From Nitrososphaerota archaeon (GTDB lineage Archaea; Thermoproteota; Nitrososphaeria; Nitrososphaerales; UBA57): a stretch of 24,924 nucleotides of DNA. The stretch spans positions 19,507 through 44,430 of the forward strand of contig NZOP01000031.1 in the NCBI GenBank assembly GCA_002693165.1. The letters are read 5' to 3'. A model generated the notes under the pieces. The model saw nothing but the letters and a program-made list of their open reading frames with translations, had not been told where the DNA came from and did not search any database. Below, piece after piece: positions 14,685 through 21,506 of this stretch. Position 1 is the first letter of the stretch, and each line of letters starts with the position of its first letter. The position numbers and the translations under genes are program-made.

Positions 14685-15158
14685 ATGAATTCAAAAGAAA
14701 TATCGTTAATCTCAATATTTGCAGCATTATATGCAATTGGAGTAGTTTTTTTAGCTCCATTTAGTTTTTTACCAGTACAAATTAGAATTGCGGATTCATT
14801 ATTACCACTTTCGATTATTTTTGGAATACCTGCAATAATTGGATTATCTCTAGGTACAATTGTTGCAAACATGTATGGGGGATTGGGATTTATTGATATC
14901 ATAGGAGGAACATTTGCAAATTTAATTGCGACATTTGTTGCATGGAAATTATGTAAAAATAACAGATTTCCGTTCATTGTAGGTATAGGTTGTCAGATTA
15001 TTATTATTTCAATAATTGTCGGCGTGTATATAGCTTATCTTTTTAATTTACCCATCATTATAGGAATAACTGATATATTTATTGGGTCTTTCTTAGCAGT
15101 GGGAATATTAGGTTCGTTATTATTAACTATAATAAAATATCGTATACAATCAAGTTAG
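14685..15158 (+). CDS. queT: QueT-family transporter (ECF S-component-like), probable queuosine/archaeosine precursor uptake
   Basis: A 157-residue membrane protein with five or six hydrophobic segments. The segment PVQIRIADSLLPL followed by GIPAIIGLSLGTIVANMYGGLGFIDIIGGTFANLIATFVAW is the QueT signature. These proteins import 7-deazaguanine bases such as preQ0 or preQ1, normally with an ECF energising module, which is not encoded nearby. I chose ATG 14685: the in-frame GTG at 14628 would add 19 residues that run through a structured leader and resemble no family member. The preQ0 synthesis genes lie at the left end of the window. Confidence 0.82.
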   Translation: MNSKEISLISIFAALYAIGVVFLAPFSFLPVQIRIADSLLPLSIIFGIPAIIGLSLGTIVANMYGGLGFIDIIGGTFANLIATFVAWKLCKNNRFPFIVGIGCQIIIISIIVGVYIAYLFNLPIIIGITDIFIGSFLAVGILGSLLLTIIKYRIQSS

Positions 15159-15982
15159 CTTATCTTAAAAGAGAAATCTAATGATTTACTGGAATGAGTT
15201 AAACATCCCATCGATATAACATCAACTCCTGTTGATGCATAAGATTTTAGATTAGAAAAATCAATTCCTCCAGAGGCTTCTGTAATAATTTGTTTTGTAG
15301 GATGTGATTTTAGTATATTTACAAATTTTTTAATATCGTCAATTGACATGTTATCAAGTAATATAATATCAACTGCATAATCAATAGCTCGTAAAGCAGA
15401 ATCTAGGGAATCCACTTCAAGTTCAATCTTTTTAGTAGAACCAATTTGATTACGAACGGATTGTATATTATCGCCTAAATTAGAAATTAGTTTAATATGA
15501 TTATCTTTAATTAAAATCATTTCTTGTAGATTATTTCTGTGTGGTAGACCACCACCAACTGTAACTGAATATTTTTCAAATTTACGAAGTCCAGGAAGTG
15601 TTTTCCTGGTAGCAGAAATATTTGTGTACTTGTTTATATTTTTTACAATGTCTACAGCGTTACGAGTTGCAGTAGCAATACCACTCATATGACCTAATAA
15701 ATTTAGGGAAACTCGTTCAGATAGTAAAAGAGATTTAGAAAAACCTTTAAGAGTTACAACACTAGAATCTTTAAGAATTTCATCACCATCTTTGTAAAGC
15801 CAATCTGATTCGATCATGAAATGATTGAATATTTGTGTAAGTTCATTCTTGCCAGAAAGAATACCAGACTCCCTACATATTATCTCCGCATTAGACGTTT
15901 CATTTGCATTTATAAACAAATCTGATGTTATATCTCCGTCAGCTATATCCTCTTTAAGAAATCTCTCTATTTCTGAATCCAA
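15155..15982 (-). CDS. nadC: Nicotinate-nucleotide pyrophosphorylase (quinolinate phosphoribosyltransferase)
   Basis: NadC joins quinolinate to PRPP, releasing CO2, to make nicotinate mononucleotide. The 275-residue protein shows EDIADGDITSDLF at the N-terminus, LNLLGHMSGIATATRNAV, SATRKTLPGLRKFEKYSVTVGGGLPHR with the substrate-binding Arg/His/Lys set, LIKDNH, ELEVDSLDSA, ILLDNMS and EASGGI, all in family order. The start is TTG at 15982. It overlaps the end of queT by four bases in convergent orientation and is divergent from nadA, with which it acts in sequence. Confidence 0.95.
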   Translation of the reverse strand: MDSEIERFLKEDIADGDITSDLFINANETSNAEIICRESGILSGKNELTQIFNHFMIESDWLYKDGDEILKDSSVVTLKGFSKSLLLSERVSLNLLGHMSGIATATRNAVDIVKNINKYTNISATRKTLPGLRKFEKYSVTVGGGLPHRNNLQEMILIKDNHIKLISNLGDNIQSVRNQIGSTKKIELEVDSLDSALRAIDYAVDIILLDNMSIDDIKKFVNILKSHPTKQIITEASGGIDFSNLKSYASTGVDVISMGCLTHSSKSLDFSFKIS

Positions 15983-16123
15983 TTATTACACTCTATTAGA
16001 AACAACACACAAAATATAAAACAAGCGAACTAGTCCTTCATATTTGTATAATTAATTGGAAGTTGATAACAAATAACCCAAATAATCTCAACAAAAGTAA
16101 ATTTTCAAGATTCAATTAATAGC

Positions 16124-17032
16124 TTGCGCTCTAAAAAAAATGCATTAATTTTGTCACATAATTATCAAATACCTGAAATTCAGGATTTAGCAAATTTTGT
16201 AGGAGATTCACTTGAACTATCAATACAAGCTCGAAACGCCGACAATAATTTGATTGTGTTTTGTGGAGTTCATTTCATGGCAGAAACAGTATCAATTTTA
16301 GCCCCTAAAAAAACAATATTAATTCCTGATTTAGAAGCTGGTTGTTCTTTAGCAGAAACAATTAATGTAGAACAATTACGTAAATGGAAAGGAAAACATC
16401 CAGAAGCAGTAGTAGTTTCATACATTAACACATCCGCAAGGATAAAAGCTGAAAGTGATTATTGTTGTACATCGTCAAATGCAATTAAAATTATTGAATC
16501 AATTCCTACAAACAAAGAAATTTTGTTTTTACCAGATCTGTTTTTAGGTGCATATATAGAAAAAATGACTGGAAGAAAAATGCATATTTGGCCAGGAGAG
16601 TGCCACGTACATGCGCAACTTACTGCTGAAAAAGTTAATAATATTCGTGATGAATATCCAAACGCAGATCTCTTAATACATCCAGAATGTGGGTGTGTAT
16701 CAAATGTAATGTACGATATGGTTAATGGAGATATATCAGATAATAAAACAAAAATTTTATCTACAGGTGGAATGGTTGAATATACAAAAAAATCAGCTTC
16801 AAAGGAATTTATTGTAGCAACAGAAACAGGAATTATATATCAATTACAAAAAAATAATCCTGGAAAAAAATTTCGTCCACTAAAGGACAATGCAATATGT
16901 GAATATATGAAAAAAATTACTGTAGAAAAATTATACAAGTCGTTAAATGAAGAAGTGTATAGAGTAAAAGTACCAGAGGAAATTGCAAAAAAGGCAATTA
17001 ATCCAATAAATAAGATGCTAGAAATTAGTTAA
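16124..17032 (+). CDS. nadA: Quinolinate synthase NadA
   Basis: NadA condenses iminoaspartate with dihydroxyacetone phosphate at a [4Fe-4S] cluster to form quinolinate. Signatures: ALILSHNYQIPEIQDLANFVGDSL, VFCGVHFMAETVSILAP, DLEAGCSLAETI, ESDYCCTSSNA, WPGECHVH, HPECGC, and late NAICEYMKKIT. Three of these cysteines should hold the cluster. The start shown is TTG 16124, the only canonical start before the conserved region. The frame is open back to 16070, and the family usually has about ten more residues, so a noncanonical start (for example ATA 16082 or ATT 16115) is possible. No nadB or nadX is in the window. Confidence 0.93.
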   Translation: MRSKKNALILSHNYQIPEIQDLANFVGDSLELSIQARNADNNLIVFCGVHFMAETVSILAPKKTILIPDLEAGCSLAETINVEQLRKWKGKHPEAVVVSYINTSARIKAESDYCCTSSNAIKIIESIPTNKEILFLPDLFLGAYIEKMTGRKMHIWPGECHVHAQLTAEKVNNIRDEYPNADLLIHPECGCVSNVMYDMVNGDISDNKTKILSTGGMVEYTKKSASKEFIVATETGIIYQLQKNNPGKKFRPLKDNAICEYMKKITVEKLYKSLNEEVYRVKVPEEIAKKAINPINKMLEIS

Positions 17033-17039
17033 ATTATGT

Positions 17040-18062
17040 GTGGAGAACAATAATTTGTCAAAAATCCGTAAAGATTATTTTTCAGACAAAATTGTTTTTA
17101 TTACAAATGAAAAATTGGGAAAAATAAATAAATTAAAAAAAATTGTTAAAAATAAAAATTGTTCTTATTGTCCTGGAAATGAAAGTTTAACAGAACTTGC
17201 TGATCCAGTTTTAGTGGCGAAATTAGGGACGTTAGCAAAACTATCTGATCAACCTGACAACTATGTAAAAAATTGGACTGTACGTGTCTTTCCTAGTAAT
17301 AAAGCAATAGTTAGCCCAAATTTAGAGAAGAAATATAGTGAACATCCACAATACAGTGAACCTGCTTCAGGGTATCATTATATTGTTGTATTAAGTCAAA
17401 AACATACAATAAATATTTCTGACATTGATGGAGATCAATGGACAAATGTTTTAACAACAGTACAAGATAAAGTAAGATGGTTATATTCACAAAAAAATGT
17501 CGCATATGTATCAATATATATGAATCATGGAAAAGATGCTGGTTCAAATATAGAACATCCACATTTACAAATCGTTAGTTTACCAACAGTCCCTCCAATA
17601 ATTGAAGCAGAATCAAAATTCATGCAGAAACCCTTACGTGAAAAAGGAATTTGTCCAATGTGTGAGATTATTAAAGAAGAGGAAAAAGGACCAAGATTAA
17701 TTTCAAAAACTAAAGATTTTGTAGTATTTTCTCCATGGGCTTCAAGATATCCATATGAATATTGGATATTTCCACGTCAACATAAGGTAAGTTTTCTAAA
17801 ATCTACACAAAAAGAAATTTCTGAATTATCAGATGTACTTCACAATAGTCTAAACGCATTAACTAAAACATTAGGCAATATATCATTCAACTTAGTTATT
17901 CACACATCACCGGAAAAGAAAACATCAAAACAAGTTCATTGGCATATTGAAGTATACCCAAGAATAACAATAGAAACTGGATTGGAAATATCTTCCGGTA
18001 TTCGTATCAATAAAATTTCTCCAGAAGTTGCTTCAAAAAAATTATTAAAAAATAGTAATTAA
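17040..18062 (+). CDS. Galactose-1-phosphate uridylyltransferase-like HIT-superfamily enzyme
   Basis: A 340-residue protein with two HIT-like halves. The first half has a zinc-type C41-x2-C44 (CSYCPGNE) and the active-site IEHPHLQ (H173-P-H175), where the second His normally forms the UMP-enzyme bond. The second half has CPMC (C205, C208) and HWHIEVYPR (H300, H302). GalT moves UMP between UDP-glucose and galactose-1-phosphate; in archaea without a Leloir pathway such proteins may serve other nucleotidyl-sugar or ADP-dependent reactions. It begins at GTG 17040, seven bases after nadA, so the two genes are probably co-transcribed. Confidence 0.82.
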   Translation: MENNNLSKIRKDYFSDKIVFITNEKLGKINKLKKIVKNKNCSYCPGNESLTELADPVLVAKLGTLAKLSDQPDNYVKNWTVRVFPSNKAIVSPNLEKKYSEHPQYSEPASGYHYIVVLSQKHTINISDIDGDQWTNVLTTVQDKVRWLYSQKNVAYVSIYMNHGKDAGSNIEHPHLQIVSLPTVPPIIEAESKFMQKPLREKGICPMCEIIKEEEKGPRLISKTKDFVVFSPWASRYPYEYWIFPRQHKVSFLKSTQKEISELSDVLHNSLNALTKTLGNISFNLVIHTSPEKKTSKQVHWHIEVYPRITIETGLEISSGIRINKISPEVASKKLLKNSN

Positions 18063-18064
18063 AA

Positions 18065-18484
18065 TCAGGTTCCCATAATTTGGAAAATTATTTTACGATC
18101 ACGTCCTTTAATATCACATTCTAAAAAGATAACATGTTGCCAAGTACCTAAAAGTAATTTTTGTTTTTGAAATGGAACAGTTATACTAGATCCTATTAAT
18201 GATGCCTTAACATGAGAACGTCCATTACCATCATGCCAAGTATTTTCATGTTCATAAAAAATATCGTCAGGTGCCAATCGTTTTAACATATTAGGAAAAT
18301 CTTTCTGAAGACCAGGTTCAAATTCAATAGTAGTAATAGCACCAGTAGAATGTCTAGTAAAGATTGTAACAATACCGTCTTGAAGTTTTGTGGATTGTAA
18401 TTCTTTAGCTATATCATCGGATAAATCAATCATATCATTCTCTCCTTTTGTTTTGAGAATAATCTCTTTAGTTATTACGTTCAT
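18065..18484 (-). CDS. YjbQ family protein (UPF0047)
   Basis: A 139-residue protein matching the secondary thiamine-phosphate synthase / UPF0047 family: VTIFTRHSTGAITTIEFEPGL, then HENTWHDGNGRSHVKASLIGSS, then GTWQHVIFLECDIKGRDRKI near the C-terminus. The histidines in these segments line a probable metal site of a trimeric beta-barrel. The bacterial YjbQ shows weak thiamine phosphate synthase activity, but the real function is unknown. ATG at 18484. It ends convergently two bases from the GalT-like gene and follows the coiled-coil gene by 19 bases on the same strand. Confidence 0.85.
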   Translation of the reverse strand: MNVITKEIILKTKGENDMIDLSDDIAKELQSTKLQDGIVTIFTRHSTGAITTIEFEPGLQKDFPNMLKRLAPDDIFYEHENTWHDGNGRSHVKASLIGSSITVPFQKQKLLLGTWQHVIFLECDIKGRDRKIIFQIMGT

Positions 18485-18503
18485 TACAAATAAGATAAAA
18501 CAA

Positions 18504-19463
18504 CTATGAAATATTAATTATTTTGGTTTGGGTCAGTGAAATTGGATCTCGGTCTGTTAGATTGTTTACAGCAACAGCTTCAATTCTAAACTGTCCTGCA
18601 GAATCAGGATTCCAACTGTTACCAACTCGTCTACTTTCATCTGAATCAAGATTAATCTGGAAAGCAAATGTTTGAGCGACTACGTCTCCGGTAGCTACGT
18701 CAATTACGGTTGCCATCCAAGAAAAGGTCAATGGTTCATCTGTAATGTTTGTAATGTTTGTTTGAATGGTAATAAGTTGTCCAATAGGTGCAGGATCATC
18801 TATAGGTAATTCTGAAAGTCCTTGTACCAGGTCAATAGCTCCTAAAACAACTTTTTCGTCAATTTCTCCTTCTGCAGGTGCAGGTGCTGGTTCAGGTGCT
18901 GGTGCAGGTGCTGGTGCAGGTGCTGGTGCAGGTGCTGGTGCAGGTGCTGGTGCAGGTGCTTGCATATCCGCAATTTGCTTTTGTGCTTCATCTAAATCAA
19001 GTTGCACTTGTTCAAGTTTATCTTCTAAACTGTTTATAATCGCAACATATTCATTAATTTTATTTATATTTTTATCAAGTTCTTCTTGTGCAATAGCAAG
19101 GGCGTTCTCACTTGAAGAAAGTGAGCTTTTAACTCCACCCAATTCATTTAACTGGCCAGCTAAACGAGATTCAAGCTCTAACTTATCTTGGTTTCCTTTT
19201 TCTATTTCGTTTTGTAATTTGTTAATTGCATCATCATCAACAACAACTTCGGTTTGAAGTGTCTCACTATCTCCACCAAGTAATTGAACAGCTCCATAAC
19301 CCACTGCTGCACCAATTAAAATACCAACAATCAAGAAGACAAACTTCGGAGAAATCCCTGAAACTTCCTGTTTAGTATCAATTTTTTCATTAGTAGAGTC
19401 ATCAGGTTTAGAAGAAGAATCTTCTACATCGTCCTCTTGAGTAGCCCAAGGATCATATGCCAT
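18504..19463 (-). CDS. Membrane-anchored coiled-coil protein with Ala-Pro linker
   Basis: About 319 residues from ATG 19463 (an in-frame TTG at 19472 is possible). Order: an acidic N-terminus of about 35 residues (MAYDPWATQEDD); one membrane helix (FVFLIVGILIGAAVGYGAVQLL); a long coiled coil of about 90 residues rich in Lys/Glu/Leu; an (Ala-Pro)n linker at roughly 170-196; and a C-terminal beta-rich domain (ITIQTNITNITDEPLTFSWMATVID and onward) like an extracellular Ig/FxLYD-type module. The likely topology is a short cytoplasmic tail with the rest outside. It may be an envelope spacer or scaffold; no enzymatic motif is seen. A TATA-like box lies 25-34 bases upstream. Confidence 0.72.
   Translation of the reverse strand: MAYDPWATQEDDVEDSSSKPDDSTNEKIDTKQEVSGISPKFVFLIVGILIGAAVGYGAVQLLGGDSETLQTEVVVDDDAINKLQNEIEKGNQDKLELESRLAGQLNELGGVKSSLSSSENALAIAQEELDKNINKINEYVAIINSLEDKLEQVQLDLDEAQKQIADMQAPAPAPAPAPAPAPAPAPAPAPEPAPAPAEGEIDEKVVLGAIDLVQGLSELPIDDPAPIGQLITIQTNITNITDEPLTFSWMATVIDVATGDVVAQTFAFQINLDSDESRRVGNSWNPDSAGQFRIEAVAVNNLTDRDPISLTQTKIINIS
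18882..18962. repeat. 12-bp tandem repeat coding the Ala-Pro linker
   Basis: GGTGCAGGTGCT and close variants are repeated in tandem for about 80 bases. On the minus strand they encode alternating Ala and Pro. The repeat is far more GC-rich than its surroundings and could change length by slippage without shifting the frame. Confidence 0.85.
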
Positions 19464-19492
19464 GATAATCAATTGAAGTGCCGTTTTAATTG

Positions 19493-19501
19493 ATTTATAT
19501 G
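19493..19501 (-). promoter_or_regulatory. TATA-like box for the coiled-coil protein gene
   Basis: The minus strand reads CATATAAAT, centred 25 bases before 19472. A transcript starting there would leave a leader of at most nine bases before the ATG at 19463. Confidence 0.4.
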
Positions 19502-19587
19502 TTATTGCATAGAAATAATATTTTTAAAATAGTGACAAACCATATTCAAAAACATCTTAATAGTGTAAATCAAACGTGTATATATAT

Positions 19588-20058
19588 ATGGAAAAGGCAG
19601 TATTCGGAGCAGGATGTTTTTGGCATGTTCAAGAGACGTTTAATAAAGTAAAGGGAGTAATGTCTACATCTGTTGGATATTCTGGAGGGAATGTAACTGA
19701 CCCCAATTATGAACAAGTTTGTGCAGGAAAAACAGGCCATGCAGAAGTTGTTGAGATAAATTTCAACCCAAAGATTGTCTCTTATAGAGAATTATTAGAA
19801 ATATTCTGGAATTGTCATGACCCAACAACACTAAATAGACAAGGACCAGATGTTGGTCATCAATATCGTTCAGTAATATATTATTTTAATGAGGACCAAG
19901 AAAAACTCGCAAAAGATTCACAAAAAATACTCGAAAAAACTGGTAAATTATCTGATTCGATAGTAACAGAAATTAAACACATTAAAAATTACTATATTGC
20001 AGAAGAATATCATCAAAATTATTTCGATAGAAAAAATTTTTTAACGGATTTAATATAA
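19588..20058 (+). CDS. msrA: Peptide methionine-S-sulfoxide reductase MsrA
   Basis: MsrA reduces the S-form of methionine sulfoxide in damaged proteins. The 156-residue protein begins MEKAVFGAGCFW, with catalytic C10 in the GCFW motif. It continues with VGYSGG, HAEVVEI, FWNCHDPT, DVGHQYRSVIYY and EEYHQNYF, all in family order. I chose ATG 19588 over the in-frame GTG 19576 because GCFW then falls at its usual place. No MsrB domain is fused, and none is in the window. The gene after it starts five bases downstream, so they form a likely two-gene operon. Confidence 0.95.
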   Translation: MEKAVFGAGCFWHVQETFNKVKGVMSTSVGYSGGNVTDPNYEQVCAGKTGHAEVVEINFNPKIVSYRELLEIFWNCHDPTTLNRQGPDVGHQYRSVIYYFNEDQEKLAKDSQKILEKTGKLSDSIVTEIKHIKNYYIAEEYHQNYFDRKNFLTDLI

Positions 20059-20062
20059 GGTT

Positions 20063-20893
20063 TTGAAATTGAAGTTTGGACTAACAATACCTGTAACTAT
20101 TGGTAAAAATTGGAGAAAAAACCTATTAGATTCACTTCCAATAATTGAAAACAGTGGTATTTCTTCTTTGTTAGTATGGGATCACTATATGCTTCCAGAA
20201 AAATATGGAGAAGAAAGTAATAACACAATAGATGCATGGACATTATTATCTTTCATAGCTGCAAATACTACAAAGATCAAACTTGGAACATGTGTGACAC
20301 CTATTCCTTTTCGTCCTCCACAAATATTAGCAAAAATTGTTTCGTCATTAGATAATATATCAAATGGAAGAATTATACTAGGCATAGGTGCAGGTTGGCA
20401 CAAACCAGAATTTGATGGATATAGCGAGTGGAATAATAATAAAATAAGATTTGAAAAGACAGTAGAAGGGATTGAAATTATGAAAAAATTATGGACTGAA
20501 GATCAAGTAAGCTTTTCAGGAAAATATTATAAAATTGAAGATGCAATTCTTGAACCAAAACCTATTCAAAAACCATATCCAGAATTATGGTTTGGAACAA
20601 CGGGCGATAAAATGTTGAAATTAATGGCAAAATATGGTGCGGCATGGATACCTGTAGGTATTAATTCAGAAAGTTACAATAAATTTGCAGAATATATTAA
20701 AACGATTTCAAAGAAAAAAATCACATTAACATATTATGATCATAGAGATATAGGAACATATAATATAAACAATAGAATTAACGAATATGAAAAAGTAGGA
20801 TGTGAATATTTTATAGGATTATTAAGATATGAATCAGGAAATATGAAACAAAAATTAAAACAATTTTCAGATATAATTTCATCTTATAATTAA
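20063..20893 (+). CDS. LLM-class flavin/F420-dependent oxidoreductase
   Basis: A 276-residue TIM-barrel protein of the bacterial-luciferase-like superfamily. Visible segments: KFGLTIPVTIGKNW, SLLVWDHYMLP with the conserved Asp-His, LGTCVTPIPFRPPQILAK, ILGIGAGWHKPEF, FEKTVEGIEIMKKLW, and PELWFGTTGDKMLKLMAKYGAAW. Archaeal members usually use coenzyme F420, often to reduce or oxidise small substrates; the substrate is not readable. It is somewhat shorter than typical (about 300-330). TTG start at 20063, directly after msrA. Thaumarchaeota are known to make F420, which fits. Confidence 0.82.
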   Translation: MKLKFGLTIPVTIGKNWRKNLLDSLPIIENSGISSLLVWDHYMLPEKYGEESNNTIDAWTLLSFIAANTTKIKLGTCVTPIPFRPPQILAKIVSSLDNISNGRIILGIGAGWHKPEFDGYSEWNNNKIRFEKTVEGIEIMKKLWTEDQVSFSGKYYKIEDAILEPKPIQKPYPELWFGTTGDKMLKLMAKYGAAWIPVGINSESYNKFAEYIKTISKKKITLTYYDHRDIGTYNINNRINEYEKVGCEYFIGLLRYESGNMKQKLKQFSDIISSYN

Positions 20894-20896
20894 TAA

Positions 20897-20992
20897 TGGG
20901 CACGCCCGGATTTGAACCGGGGACCTTCGCCATGTCAAGGCGATGTCCTAACCATTCTAGGAATCTTTAGATTCAGGCTAGACGACGCGCCC
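20897..20992 (-). tRNA. tRNA-Val (anticodon GAC) with a 21-nt intron in the D-loop
   Basis: Read on the minus strand: acceptor GGGCGCG (20992-20986) pairs with CGTGCCC (20904-20898), discriminator A at 20897. The anticodon stem TCGCC/GGCGA encloses TTGACAT, so the anticodon is GAC (20934-20936). The T-arm CCCGG-TTCAAAT-CCGGG is normal. The D-loop carries 21 extra bases (20955-20975). Removing them yields a standard 75-nt tRNA with GCCTGGTTA in the D-loop. No CCA is encoded. A minus-strand TATA-like AATTAAATAACT (about 21014-21025) lies near 26 bases upstream. Confidence 0.93.
20955..20975 (-). other. Noncanonical tRNA intron (bulge-helix-bulge)
   Basis: In the pre-tRNA, CTAG of the 5' exon pairs with CTAG near the intron end, flanked by 3-base bulges CCT and AAT. 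Inside, GAATC pairs with GATTC around a TAAA loop. Cutting after the second base of each bulge removes exactly 21 nt and restores a normal D-loop. The outer exon helix is weak, so this is a relaxed motif. Confidence 0.8.
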
Positions 20993-21060
20993 CCCTGTTA
21001 TTTTGAAAGGGGAAAGTTATTTAATTGTTCTAGTATCAAAATTATTTTGTCATCAGATTC

Positions 21061-21068
21061 TATAAATA
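21061..21068 (+). promoter_or_regulatory. TATA box of the second XRE regulator
   Basis: TATAAATA is centred 26 bases before the ATG at 21090, which predicts a leaderless mRNA. The region 20993-21089 also holds the divergent promoter of tRNA-Val. Confidence 0.5.
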
Positions 21069-21089
21069 GTATAAATCTGTATGTAAATT

Positions 21090-21482
21090 ATGCTTCTTCA
21101 TAGTGAGGTTGAGGCTCAAGCAGTAATTCCTTTTTTACGTACAACAGTAGCAAGGATATTAATTGACAAATATGGCTTAACACAACAACAAGCAGCAAAG
21201 AAACTAGGTATAACACAAGCTACAATTAGTAATTACAAAAATCGTAGTAGAGGGAATATAGAATTATACTTGATCACAAAACGTATACAATCTTATTCAG
21301 AACAAATAGCAGATGTAATTATGGTGGGTGAAAATGACATAATTATTACAGAAAATTTTGAAATTGCTTTAAAATTTATTCGTGAACAAGGGATAATATT
21401 TGATTTGCATAAGGAATTAGAAAACAATCATGTGGTAAAGGATTGTCCTTTATGTGCGACTAGAAAAAATGATCAATTATAA
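21090..21482 (+). CDS. XRE-family HTH regulator, paralogue of the gene at 2591-3013
   Basis: A 130-residue regulator of the same family as the protein at 2591-3013: both begin MLL-x-x-E-x-E, share VA-x-x-LI-x-x-Y, then Q-x-x-(T/A)-A-K-x-x-GITQA-x-x-SNY and RGN. The helix-turn-helix covers about residues 30-52. The C-terminus has H in FDLHKELE and CPLC, but the first cysteine of the presumed zinc site is Phe here. The start is ATG with a TATA box 26 bases upstream. The membrane aminopropyltransferase-like gene follows 24 bases downstream, so this regulator may head that operon. Confidence 0.8.
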   Translation: MLLHSEVEAQAVIPFLRTTVARILIDKYGLTQQQAAKKLGITQATISNYKNRSRGNIELYLITKRIQSYSEQIADVIMVGENDIIITENFEIALKFIREQGIIFDLHKELENNHVVKDCPLCATRKNDQL

Positions 21483-21506
21483 TATATAATTATAAGGGGA
21501 AAATAA

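Noticed and set aside
18766..19257. Plus-strand Gly-Ala repeat frame
   Set aside because: It is the complement of the Ala-Pro linker and coiled-coil gene; the low-complexity Gly-Ala product has no support.
20912..21103. Plus-strand open frame over tRNA-Val
   Set aside because: It runs through the tRNA and its promoter region; no family resemblance.
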